Shown piece after piece: positions 23,901-36,700 of a DNA stretch of 64,000 bases. The translations under genes were made by a program, and so were the position numbers. The notes under the pieces are model-generated. The model did not search any database and was not told the DNA's origin. It was given only the letters and a program-made list of their open reading frames with translations. The first letter of the stretch is position 1. Each line of letters begins with the position of its first letter. This DNA comes from Anisakis pegreffii (lineage: Eukaryota > Nematoda > Chromadorea > Rhabditida > Anisakidae), in NCBI GenBank assembly GCA_035041965.1, contig JAPYMA010000648.1, positions 124,001 to 188,000 on the forward strand, in the 5' to 3' direction.

Positions 23901-26900
23901 TGGGTGTGATGAGTGGGAGTGTGAACATGGTGAAGTAAGGAAAAAGTAGGGTCTGTCGATGTGAAAGGAGCCAAATAGGAAGACGCTGGGGTATTTGATC
24001 GGCACATTTCTGCGTAGTGCTCATTTATCTACGGAGGAGACACTCTGGCTATCGTTTCATTGGTGTATGGAATGCTATACTTACTTATTCTGATATCCAG
24101 CGTGACGTGAAGAAAAAGGACAAAAGTATCTTGGGATCAGATATATTAGTTGACTGAATGAATTCCTTCGGTGAGGTTGCAGTGCAATACTACATCGATC
24201 ATGCAGTGTCATTGGTGGGCCTGGAAATAGACGAGACAATGCTAACTCATCGGAAATATAGTATTGGGAGGATAGCGAAACAGCAGTCGATCTTCGGAGG
24301 GGTGGAAAGAAGCAGTGTTTCATGGTAGCGGTAGGAAGAAGAAATGCAGATACTCTCTTGTGCCTGTAGTTGCTGATAAAGGTTAACCGGGCACCACCAT
24401 TGCATGCGAGGTATGCCGCAAAATATGTCGCAAATTATCACCACCCAACAGTAAATCATTCGAAAAATTTCGTGGTTACGGATACTGGCGTTTACATTAC
24501 AATACATTAATAAAGTTAAGTTGATGTGACAAAAATTCAAACTCAGATCGGTACAAATCGTAACTTGCTTTCAACGTATATTTGGAAAAATAAATTTGGA
24601 GGATAAGACGGTTTATTTAACTTGCGGAAGCAGATAATAGAAGTGTACCCTATATAACGTGGGGCTAAAACAGCACAACTTAAACCCAACGGCCTTCTTT
24701 AGAGCCAGCAAAATCACCAACCAATCTATCTCATAGCCTCCAGAACAATATCATTTAGTATTATCGAGGACCATTGTCTAACGCTTTAAATCTGTGTAGC
24801 CAAGTGACGCATTCATCACAGGAAATGTTCCACCTGGATAGACACATAATGAGAAGGAATATCGCACAGGTAAGAGAGAAAGAGGCAAAAAACATCGAAA
24901 AAGAGAGCGATATAACCTTCAAATGAGAAATCTGAGACTCGTAAAAAATTTTTTTCACTTTAAGCACTCTGACAGCTGAACTAGAAGTGTACCGACAAAT
25001 AACGATGCTGAGAAAACGATTTCGGTTGTTTCTGTTAAATTAGTTGGAGTGTTTAGAATAGTGCTTGTGAGCAACATTAACGTTTGACAAGCAAAATTCT
25101 TTTCAATCGGAATGAAGGAATTGATTTTTGGAACGAAGCAAATGAAACGATCATTTTAACAATGTCTTGACGTGTGCGTGTTAATTTAATTGATAGAACG
25201 AAAGAGTTAAAAGATTCGATTCTCTTCGACAATTTTTTTCTTCGTTCGTTTATTTGTTTGGTTTTTGCATTCATGTGCACTGATTATCACATAGTAGATA
25301 ATCGTTTGAAACTAGAGTTCATTGGGCAGAAGCGAACATCGAGTTCTCTTAAGAAATAGAGATGAGTACGCAAATCATCGATTGGTGAATTATATCCGAT
25401 TCGTTCGCTGCGAAGAAAGCTTCATTTGCAAATTATTGAGTGGTTCGTCGAGCATTCGGATTAATGCCAGGTTAACTTTATTATATTTGGTGACGTCAAC
25501 AACAACAACTTAGTGTTGACATATAATGTGAAAGTGTTGAATGGGTGACGAGGAGTGTTATCGGTGGATGATTCCATGTGGTACGATTACTTATGCATCA
25601 TGCGGTAACAATGTACAATTGTCACTGATTTGTGATAGTAGAATTTTGATAAGAAACACTAAAGCACTAATTCTCAAAATTGAATAAATTAACGCAATCA
25701 AGCAACCACCATTCCGTGCGCAACAATACGAAAATACCAATAAGCAATTTGAAAATATCCATAGATGGATTGATTGTGTACATTTCACGAGATTGATAAT
25801 TTGATGTATTTGCGATCGTGCTCGTTCATTTATGTTGAACACTAGATGATAAATTTGTGTTCGTTTCGTACTCCACTATCAACATGTGTGAAGCATAACA
25901 TCTTAATAAGTGAAAAATTTATGGCAAACAACTTTCAGTTAACAACCAATGAATTGTTTTCGAGAATAAGTGATGTTAATTAATGGGTGTGGCGGGTGAA
26001 TGACGTGAATGTAACTAATGATTCGTTGACAAGAAACTATATTTCTATGCACTGCACGAAACATCGTTAAAAATGAAACATTTGACATTTGTTTAGTTTG
26101 TACATACCAGAATTGGTTGTGTGTCAAACAAAAAACGACTGTCATAACTTTCTGTGAAATATTCATGAAGTAACGAAACAACTACTGAATGTATTCAGTT
26201 CATCGTTCATCGTTTATGATATAAAAAATTCATAAGCTGATAATAATTTCAAATTTCTTAATCCTCAGTTCTCATCGATTTCATGCTTCCAACATCATTG
26301 TACACGAAAAATATTCGAACATTACTGATGGATTTGAATGCTGAAATGTCAAAAACTGAAAAACGTGATTGGAATTAAAGCGCCAAAAATGTCCGAGAAT
26401 ATTTCGATGGGCGTTAATGTCGGTTCAATGCCATCTGTTGATAGTAAACGTTCAATGAAACTCCTTTAAACACTATCATTTCACTATCATTTCGCGAGAT
26501 GAACTTAATTGAGCACCGTACAGCAGAGCAGTCGATAGCTGTCATTTGAAGTGCATCAGGAAGTGCGTGCTGGAGAATAATGGCAAGCACTCTTCATCCT
26601 CATTACTTGAATACTTCAGCTTCTCACTAGTGTACAACATCCTGAAGTGATCATTGGTTAAGATAGAAGCTCTAATGAAATGCATTCAAATGCGCACCTC
26701 AAATATCTGCGAACCATTCGAGCTTCCAAACAACATTTTCACGCTCTATTGATCAGAAGTTTTATCATTCTACCGTTACTTTTAGGAGTCATGCGGAAAA
26801 AAAAAGTTCAAAACATGATCCTTTTCACAATGGAAGAATCGCACAACATTGAAATGATGCGGAATGCTAGAGAAAAAAACTTAAATGGTCCATTTGCGAC

Positions 26901-29900
26901 ATTTTGATGAATCGGTAATGGCAAAAATGAGTGAAGCTTCGGAAAACAATCAAATACGGGTAATTATGACGCAAAAACAATTGCTGGCTTAGCACTCGAT
27001 CGATGAGTCAGTCAGTCTTGAATGCATTAAATTTATTATTTGAGTCGAGTGGATGAATGCAAGCAAACGAGCGAGCGAAAAATACCTTTGGGGTTACAAT
27101 CATCATTTCATTTCGCCGTTATTATGCGCGTTAAAAGCATTAAATGTCAGTCAGCAATGACATCCACCACTAATGAAACAATAAAATGTCATTTTACAAA
27201 TAATACTGATGTGAGAGCAATTATTCTTTATTACATTTCGAACTAGGGAAGTAGAAACAGGAAAGCTAAAATTCTGAAGATCACGAACGCTCAAGAATAG
27301 AACGTTGAATGATTTTTGTTCAATCAGATCAATTCTGCAAAGATGACGGCTACGAACGGAATGAGAATTTTGAAAAAATTGAAAAAAAAAACTGAAATTG
27401 AAACCAAGTCAATGGCTATACAAATCAGAGCAATTTGTCATCTTTTAAATTCGACGTAATCACGAATTAAAAATAACTGCCGAACATATTCCTCTTTGAA
27501 TATTGGAGCCCTCTTGAAAATAACCACGAAATGGTTGTTGGAAATGTGACGTCGATCTAGCAGCGTGCATTCATACGCCATCGCCTAATCAGGATGCACT
27601 TTCTTCGATACATTTACTTCATAAAATTGAACTGATCAATTTTGATGATTGAAGGAAACGCGTCATAGTGTGCAATGAACGCTGTAAGCCACTAGTCAGC
27701 AAGTTCAATGGAAAAATTCGCATCCGTTGATTTAATAATGACAGCATAAAGATGAATATTTTGCGGCTGAAAACTAATGCAATAATGAAAAGTTGCAAAA
27801 ATATGAATTGTGAATTGTGGTGAATACTAAAAATGAACAACTTAAAGCGCACTATTCTATTTATAATCTCATGATATCATTAAGGCCTAATCGATCGTCC
27901 GCGAATTACACAAAGAATTTGTGCAGCAGAACTCGTTTACGTATCAATCAAATCATTAATTATAAACAGTGAATCATTGAGCATGTCAGTTTAGATGATA
28001 ACATCACTGAAATAACGGAACGAATGAGATTGTTCATGCAAGAAAATTGAATGATCATGAAGGAATGTCCGTTGAAAAAATCGACAACGAAATTTGGAAA
28101 TGGAATTGTAGACGAATGAAATAAAGAACACCTCATACCTTGATCACAATTGAACGAAAAACATTATATTGAATGAGCAATGAGAACTTAATCATGTTTA
28201 CGCATTTAACAGCTGGTAATTGCAAGTCTGTTGAAAAAGATCAATTTGTGGATTCACTACTGTTGATTGCTACTCTTAACAATCGTTGGACGAATGTTCA
28301 ATCGATCAATCGGAATTTATTTTCGAGCTCCTTCTGAGTCCCTCTCCCTAAAAATCATTGGGCAATATGGGAGAGCAGCTCAAAACCTCTGTGCTTACCA
28401 GATCAATAGTCCAAGTTCGAAGTTCTTGAAGACAGAGGATTCCCAACGCTATTATTCGTTAGCTGCGCGGAAAGAAGAATGCCAAGGAAGGGGGAATGTG
28501 ATATTAGCTATATTGGTGATAACAGAGAGGCATAAACTCGTGATGAGTTGGATTTGCTGATTAAATAAATATTTATAGTTCATTCTCTTTAAATTTATTT
28601 TGAAAAACTTATGGTGATTCATTTGTATGGTTTTCAAAACTGATATTTTGACCTTTCGTATTGGAAGTCGCGAATTTTATTTTCATTCAATTCGTTTATT
28701 GAAATATAATATGATCGTAATATGAAATTACTCACTTGGTAACAAGAGAGCAATAAACAATGGATTGATTGATTGCTGAAAAACTTGTGTTTTTTTGAAT
28801 GAAACTGAACGCCTGACTGCTGTTAGAAAAAAAAAACAATAGTATGAAATTGCATTGTTTTATCAACGGGAATTAATTGCAACGGCATTGAATCAAGAAA
28901 CAACTGTTTGATTAGTTGTAATGTTGAAATTATGAAAAGACTAAAAATGATTGCAAATACCCGACAAAGAACATAAGGGCAGCTAAATACTGAGAAAGCG
29001 AATAGACGTGGTGATGAGGGATTATCACACTTTAGTTCTGATCATCAGCACTGCTACTGCAATGGCAGCTAGTCGAAACCATTCGATATGGAATCTCAAA
29101 TTGTTCATTCCTCATTTGAGAAGAGCGCTTTGAATGAAAAATCGCTCAAATATCGTATTTTAATTGGAAAGTTTTTTGTCGTATCACGGCAAGCATATTA
29201 ACATATAATCTATCTAGACACTTAATGACCAAACGCAAGAAAATTTTGCTCCGTTCTCTTCGAGAGCATTTCTTGTTTTTCTATCCTTCCCATTTCTTTC
29301 AAATTTACATTGCACGTACTTCATTTACACGAGAGTTCATTCATTCCTTCGAAAATGCAAATAAAAACTATCATCAGAAGACCCTTCTTGAAAACGAATT
29401 CGATGCTGAATTGATGCTTATCAACAGTTCGCATTGTTATTGTTGAGTTATGAAACAAAAACTTAATATTATTTCTGATTGCATCCGATAGAAAATTCAA
29501 GGCAGATAGAATTCATTTGGAGTTCTCTTTACAGTTCTCATCCTGAGATGATTTGTTATGTTAGAAAAAGAGTGGTTCTTACTGGAGTAAAATTCACCTT
29601 CAGGAGCAAATGGAGAACGTTGCAAAATTGAAACCGATAAGTACTTGCTCCATAGCTGCTCAAAGTTTTTTTCAAAACGTTTATTTGTTCAAAAGTTAGC
29701 GACCTCTTTGATAGTAATGACGAATTCCGGACAGCAAACTTCTTGATCACCGAATCAATTTTTCAATTTCTGTCTTTGTTGTCGTTTACAAGAAATACTA
29801 GAAGAGGGTGTGGGGGGATGGGGGAGAGTGGTGGTCACATCGATTACAGTGAAGAAGAACGACCGTCTATCATGTACCCAAATCGGAACACGAAGTAGGA

Positions 29901-32900
29901 GAGTGTGAGAAGCACTGAAACAGTAAGGATACAGTATTGAAGAGGAACAAGGAATGGAACTTTAAGGCTTTTTGAAAGAACAAAATGAGTCATTTAAAGA
30001 GATGCAAAATGAGCGAAATGCAAAATTAAGGCGCACGATTAAGTGCTGAAAAAATTCAAACTGAACCGAGAATGGCGAATCACATTTGCGGTTGCCGCAA
30101 TCCGATGAAGATGTCATCAAAACAATTCAGCAAACCAAAATGATTCATCCAACAACGATGATCGAGGAATTCGATGAGAATCTAGGGCAAATAATACTGG
30201 ATGAATGAATGAACGGATGATGCTTTCAATAAGAATGAGCACTGAGAGAGATCAAACAAAAATGAGAAAAAAAAAAGAAGAGGTGAGTGACTTCGAGCAC
30301 TTGTACTTTTATAAGAAGCTGTAAGAGAAACGAACAAATAACGGAAGAAAAATTCATCGTGATGAAACTTGGCTGCCTTGAATAATACTCATTTGATGAT
30401 CAATTTTTCGGTGACTATTTTCTCATCTCATCGAGGCATTTTCCACTCATTCACAATGCATAATCACGGAAGCATTGAAACGCAATAACGAGATGAATAA
30501 ACTGTCATAAATGTGTTAACGAAACTGAAATAAAGAGTAAGTGTTAACAAAATCACTTCGTTTAAATAGCAGTTTTGATGTCATTGAAATAGTGAGTGAC
30601 GTACGTACGAGATGCAATGATGAATGGAATGTGCACTGAAATAAGTGAAGGTCATTCGAGAGAGATTATTTTCTTAGAGTATTTGTCATGTTACACCATC
30701 AGTGCCTCTTAAAAATGTCAATCGCCATAAAGTTCAGGTTCTGCTGATAATATTATGAGGAACAAATAATGAACCTGGGCGTTTACGAACATCGTAATGG
30801 ATAAGATTATGGTGAGGGAATGTGTGATGTTCGAATGAGAATTTTTGCGCAACAACGTGTGCTTGATTATCCGACATGATTTATCAGCACCTTTCAATAG
30901 ACCGTGATTTTGATGATCCTGAACGTACGATGACGCAAGTATCAATCAGAGTGTTCAAAACGTTGCAATATTGATCTAGTGAACACGAATGCGCAGAGTT
31001 GGTACCTTTCATTTATTAGCAGAAAATTCTGTAACATTTGTGGATATATGTACAGATGCATATCTTTTGAATAAGCTTTCAACGACAAAAACCCGTTCTT
31101 CAGAGTTACTCTAGTTCATGACTTATTCAAACATCCGAGGACACCATAACTTTGTTGATTCAGTCTGATCGTGAGCATAACAGCATAAGAGTTTTCTTAT
31201 GTGGACACACAGCATTCCTCACAACAACACACGCACGCAGTCTTCCGATAACTGAGTGACAATAAGCAGTTTTCATTCGAGCACAAAACCATAAATCATT
31301 AAAAAATGAACACTCGTAGAACCCTTAAGAATTATTTGAATCCGAACATCAAAACTTATTCGTAAAACATTCCGGATATCATCATCAAATTAAGTTGGTA
31401 TGGATATCAACAGAATTGAAACTCTGGAGAACCATTTCATTGTCGGATGCTTTCAAGCTGAAGGAAAACAACAAATACTCGCTGAGTGTTTTAATTCTTT
31501 CCGGAAACGACTTCATATGCTTAAAAACAACTAGATAGTTATTGTTTCGCTGCGTTCAGACTGGGCCGTTTCTCGGCTTTCCGGGCCATTCTCATCAATT
31601 TGACACATGCAATGTCCAAATGAGGCATTTAAATTCCGAAACAATTCCGTGTACAGACCAAAAAGCTCATTGTCAGATAATATGGCAATTTATGCAAATA
31701 ATCGGTCTCTTCATTGTGTCAATAATTTTAATAATGTCAATCAATTACCATCATAAGGATTCGAGAACATTCAAAGAGGCAACAAAACATTACATAAAAG
31801 TTAACGAATACAAACAAACAACACAATAATTGCATAGCGAATAAAAAGATATAATTACAAGACACTTTGACAGATCAACGTGCTCTGCACATTCAATGCT
31901 TCAATAACAAAAACAAACGCGATATTACATTAAAAATCATGAACGCGTGTGTTACGGTGATTAAAAAAAGAACAAGTTATAATTTAACGAATAAATCAAT
32001 AAAATAATACTTGAATGAATAGAGTCAATAACATGGAACAATGAATGAGATCATTATGTATTCGAATGATTCATCCCCAATCAAACCATCAGCGAAAACA
32101 ACACCAAGTTGAGAGTTGACCTGTCTGTCATAAAGAAGGTATCATCACAAGGTACCAATAACAGATCGAGTATTCCTTGAACGATACTGCTTGCCAGATA
32201 AGAGTAGTTATACACGACGAAATGTGAATGAAATACGTTTTTGTTTACGTGATACCAATAAAACTGGAAATATTTCCTGCGTGTTACTCGATATCATCAA
32301 AGCAACTGGATAGTCTCATCGGCTAATTTTATGGCTTTTAGAATACAAATTCGAAGATTCAATTTATAGTAGCAGTTCAGATTATGTTTCAAGATAGACG
32401 ATGAGGAACTCACAATGAATGAATAGAAAACAAGATCTTGAATACAGTAGAAAAACACAAAATACAGTAGGAAAACGGAAAATAGGAAAGCATAAACTGA
32501 GAAGAAGATAAAGCAGCAGTTGAATTTTTTTTTGGAAGAGGGAAAATAATTTCATTACGAACTGAATGTATCACGTTCAAATCAGAATTTTTTGAGTATG
32601 GGAAAATAGACTTTAATATCAATCATACTAATTCAGTAATGATGATGCCAAAAGGTGGATTCATTCAAAGAGTTTCGAAAGATTGCTTTTGAACTTGATG
32701 GAAACGCAACGCAATATTCGACGACAACAATACTTTCGATAAGTGCTCCTCGTACATCAGTGCAACTTTAACGAAACTCTCAAACAATTATCAACAATCG
32801 TTGACAATTGTTTCGTTGATTGAACATTTTACACTTCAAAAACAAATAAGAACAGACAACTAGATGCTTATACAAAATGTTTGCGATAAGAAATATTTGT

Positions 32901-33768
32901 GATATTTCGCTCAGCGATTTTCAACTTTACACAAAATGACAGTAACAGCAAAAGTGACGATGAGTATAACAAAAGCGATCATAACAATAGAGACGACTAA
33001 TCATATTAATAGCAGTAACGAGAACTATACAGTAATATTCACTGGATGCAATGAAATAAAATAACAAACTGACAAAATGATTGATGGATAGAAGTTATTT
33101 TCTAAAGCGAATCAAAGAACTGAAGGAGAATGATTTGAAATGTTAGAGATTTGAAGAAATACTTTTCCAACCATCTTACTGAATCAAATTTGAACCAATG
33201 ACACCAGCATTCAAAGAAATAACACTGACCATAACCGCTCATCAATGCAAGATTGGAAATGCGATTGAAACTCAAAACTACTTGATGTGAACAACACAGG
33301 AAATGCCTAACTCTAAACTTTACACAATGAATATGTAAAACTGTCTCACCTCTGCCCCAGTATCACTAACAAGGATTACAGCAAATCGAAACAACACACA
33401 AATCCGACAAATATCTAACAAATAATTTAACTCAATTTAACATTTTAACTATGATCTCCCATTAATATGCAACAGAATCGGAATTAAACTCAAAACAAGA
33501 ATTGACGTCAAATGCGATACGAAAAGCGAATGAATGAATATAAAAGCAATCCACATAACAATAAAATGAGCATTTCCATCAAATAATAACAATCAAATAT
33601 TCTACTGCATCATTTGCTTAATTTCATTTCTGCGTTCAATACCCTATTCGTTTTCTGATACCGTTTAGTCTTCATCCCCAACAAAAATTTTGCCTTTATA
33701 ATATGCACAACAACCACTTAACACTCTGTCGACTGCTTATATTCCAAATGAACTAATGAACAGGTAGT
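18000..33768. other. Gene-poor interval of about 15.7 kb
   Basis: No multi-exon gene, repeat family or RNA gene can be supported. Short open frames are scattered; the most protein-like are 22778-22912(+) and 30065-30208(+), discussed as findings. The stretch at about 23450-24550 has higher GC and long overlapping frames on both strands but no recognisable motif. A G-rich run lies at 29806-29824 and an ATT microsatellite at 18471-18603. The interval lies 3' of the SOX gene and may hold its distal regulatory elements or an unrecognised gene with long introns. Confidence 0.5.
18471..18603. repeat. (ATT)n microsatellite with interspersed ATC and TAATTA
   Basis: About 130 bp of almost uninterrupted ATT/ATC triplets, changing to TTAATTATTA units in the second half. 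Confidence 0.9.
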
Positions 33769-36700
33769 TTAATATGCACTGTGTGAAGTAGTCATTTGTG
33801 CGTGATGAGCATAATTCTGTTGGTTTGCAGCTGCAATCGCTTGATAATGCAACTGCTGATACTGATCCAGATAGTACTGCGGTGGTGCCATCGTGCTTGT
33901 TTCACCTGCAATCACCTCACTTAATGCACTTCAATTATTGGCCGTGACTAACAAGTATAAATGAGATATTGTTGGATGTCGTTAGTAAGCTTGCAGATAT
34001 ATCACACTCAAATACACATTTCACAGACGTTTTCTTCAAAACGTTCAACTACTAAAATAAAACCATTTCACTGCTTAAATTACATGTCAAGATAAGAGCT
34101 GTTCATTAGTTACAGCACTTTTGAACTATCTGAGATAATAACGACGAAGATGAAAACGAACAAAAACTTCAAAATCGTATAGGAAAGAGAGGGATTAGAT
34201 GATCAACAAATAAGACTAAGAAAAATGATAAAAGCAGAGGGAATCAAACAACAAAATAAAAACAAACCAGGCTCAGGGAATGCCGGTTGACACAGCGAAG
34301 TATAATAAAGATCCAACATCTGATGCATATTTGCTGGTGTTGCATGCTGTGCATTACTGTTGAAATTACTATGTGTTGGGGTTGAATTCATCGACGATGA
34401 ATATAAAACATTCTTTTGCAGTACCGCCGATTGGGGCTGTGCTGTTTGGAAGGTAAACGATATGGGTGTGCCCTGCAACTGCAAACAATCAACACCTGAT
34501 TCTGGTCCAACTTTATATCGTGCACGATAAGCATAACAACATTTCCATTCCGAACTTTCAAAACATCCTCATCATACAACCACTTTTGATGCAAATTTAC
34601 TGGATTATTGTCCGTTCCCTCGGCACTTCAGTATTTCAAAGTCTCATCAACGTTCTTACAATAGCCTATTGCGTTCAGTAATTATAATCAATTTCATTTT
34701 ATTCAGCAACAAAAAAAACCGTTTCAATGTTTGTCTCTAATCAATATGCTATGTCAGGGCTCCGAAAAATACGTTCACGAAACAAGTAAAACTCATGACT
34801 AAACACGATGAATTCGTACTACTAATTTCGTTTAACTTGACGAACACTTCAAACAAAAATGCTTGAACTTTATGAATTAGTTAGATAAAATTGAACTTCA
34901 TCGACTAACAATTGAATATTTCACCTGCTGAGGAGTCTGTACATGCACAGGTGTCCGAACTCCCAAAGCTTGTGCCACAAGAACCGTGCCAGGAGAAGGG
35001 GCAGCCACAACTTAAAAGAGAATTTTATTCATGGTGAATAACTCTAATCAAGAATCAATGAGATTAACAAAGTGATAATATTGAAATGCAAAGAAATAGA
35101 ATAAACCTTGCGCTTGGGTAACACCTTGTTGATAAGACTGACTCGAACAGCCATCTGAAAATATTGACGATATAAAAATCTAAAAATATAAAATGTAACT
35201 GCAATTTCAACTTACAGTTTCAACTCTTAGCACTCATAATTTGTTGGGGAATACGTTAGTTGAGGAATTGTTGAAAGAGCAAAACAAACGCAAAAACGCA
35301 CTGATTCGCGGTCGGACGATCGTCGTCTGAAATGCTGCTGACGGAGAAGACGACTGCGATGACATGATGCTAACTGCTGACGATGCGTGGTTGTTATTCG
35401 TCGGTACGTCCATTTCCATTGCCGACAATTCAGCAGCTTTAATGAGCGATTTCAGAAACTTTCTGCGTTGCGGATGATAGATCAAATTTGGATTGTCTCG
35501 AAGCACCTAAAACAACGACTCGTTGTTCACTTATTTCACTGCGCAATGAACATTATTCAGCATAAAATCAATATATTTGTTGTTGAATGCAAACTTCAAA
35601 AACAACCAACTACTTGTACCTATCTTTACCAACCGCATTCACTCGATGAGAATTATCTAAGTTTTATATACACACAACACGCCACGCCTCTAAATGTGAT
35701 AACAACTTTTTCAATTAATAATAAATGCCTTAAAATGTTCCACACTGCAAAAGGTGTTCCCTTCAGTGGGTACAAAAAATATCCGATCCCAACTAAGCGT
35801 ACAATATGTTGAAGACAATAATCATGAAATTTCAACATTCAAGTAAAGGCTTCTGCAATCGAACGCAACCAATCGAGTGAATACAAGCAATACCAACTGC
35901 TCGAATATAGCATTATTCCACACCAATATTGAATGTGCATACAACATTCAATACACAGATAAACATATACATAGAAATAAAATACGTATGTATATAAGCC
36001 ATTCAATATAAAACATACAAGCAAATAACTCGTTTCCTATACATCTTTATGCCTGCTATCTTTAATCGATATTATTTCATATTCACAAATCGATTATAAA
36101 AAATCAAGCATATCAGAATTCATAGTACGTTACTTATACGTTTAACAATGTCTCAGCAGCAGTGATCGGCATACTGCTGAAAAAGTATCTCCGCTACTCG
36201 CTGATTCCCTAAAGAAATATCTTTGGTCCGCTAAAAGGCATTCACTAACGAAAACGTAACGAAAATTTTTCGCTAAAAGTGTCATCAATTGAAAAAATAA
36301 TAGCGACAGTTTTCACTAAAACGCTACTTATCGTTAGCAGAATCAATCTGCTAATCGTTTCTTTCGAATCTTTCTTCATAATTTGCAATCATGCTTCTAG
36401 TTTCTTTAGAAAATACCGTCCAAAATTTGGCAAAATCTTTTGAGAATTCATTGCATTTGTCGAATTCCAATCAAATGGAATCCACCTAGCAAAAAAAAAA
36501 ACGATAATAATAAGCAAATGATTTCCGAAGGAAGAGCCACTTCGTCGAGCTGATGAGGCCAGCAATGACCCAAGTCAGGGATATAGCGAATTACATATCA
36601 CTCTACGCTCGTTTTCGTGCGAAAGCAATCATGGAGAGGAAGGTGTAGTTAACAGTAAATTACAGCAATCAGGTGGAATGACGCAGCCAACAATTAAAGT

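Noticed and set aside
23442..24540. Overlapping frames on both strands in a higher-GC patch
   Set aside because: Read in all frames without finding a transposase, reverse transcriptase or other known motif; frames overlap on both strands without splice support.
32782..32813. Second small hairpin (14-bp stem, AATC loop)
   Set aside because: Too short for a microRNA precursor and a stem of this size is expected by chance in AT-rich DNA of this length.
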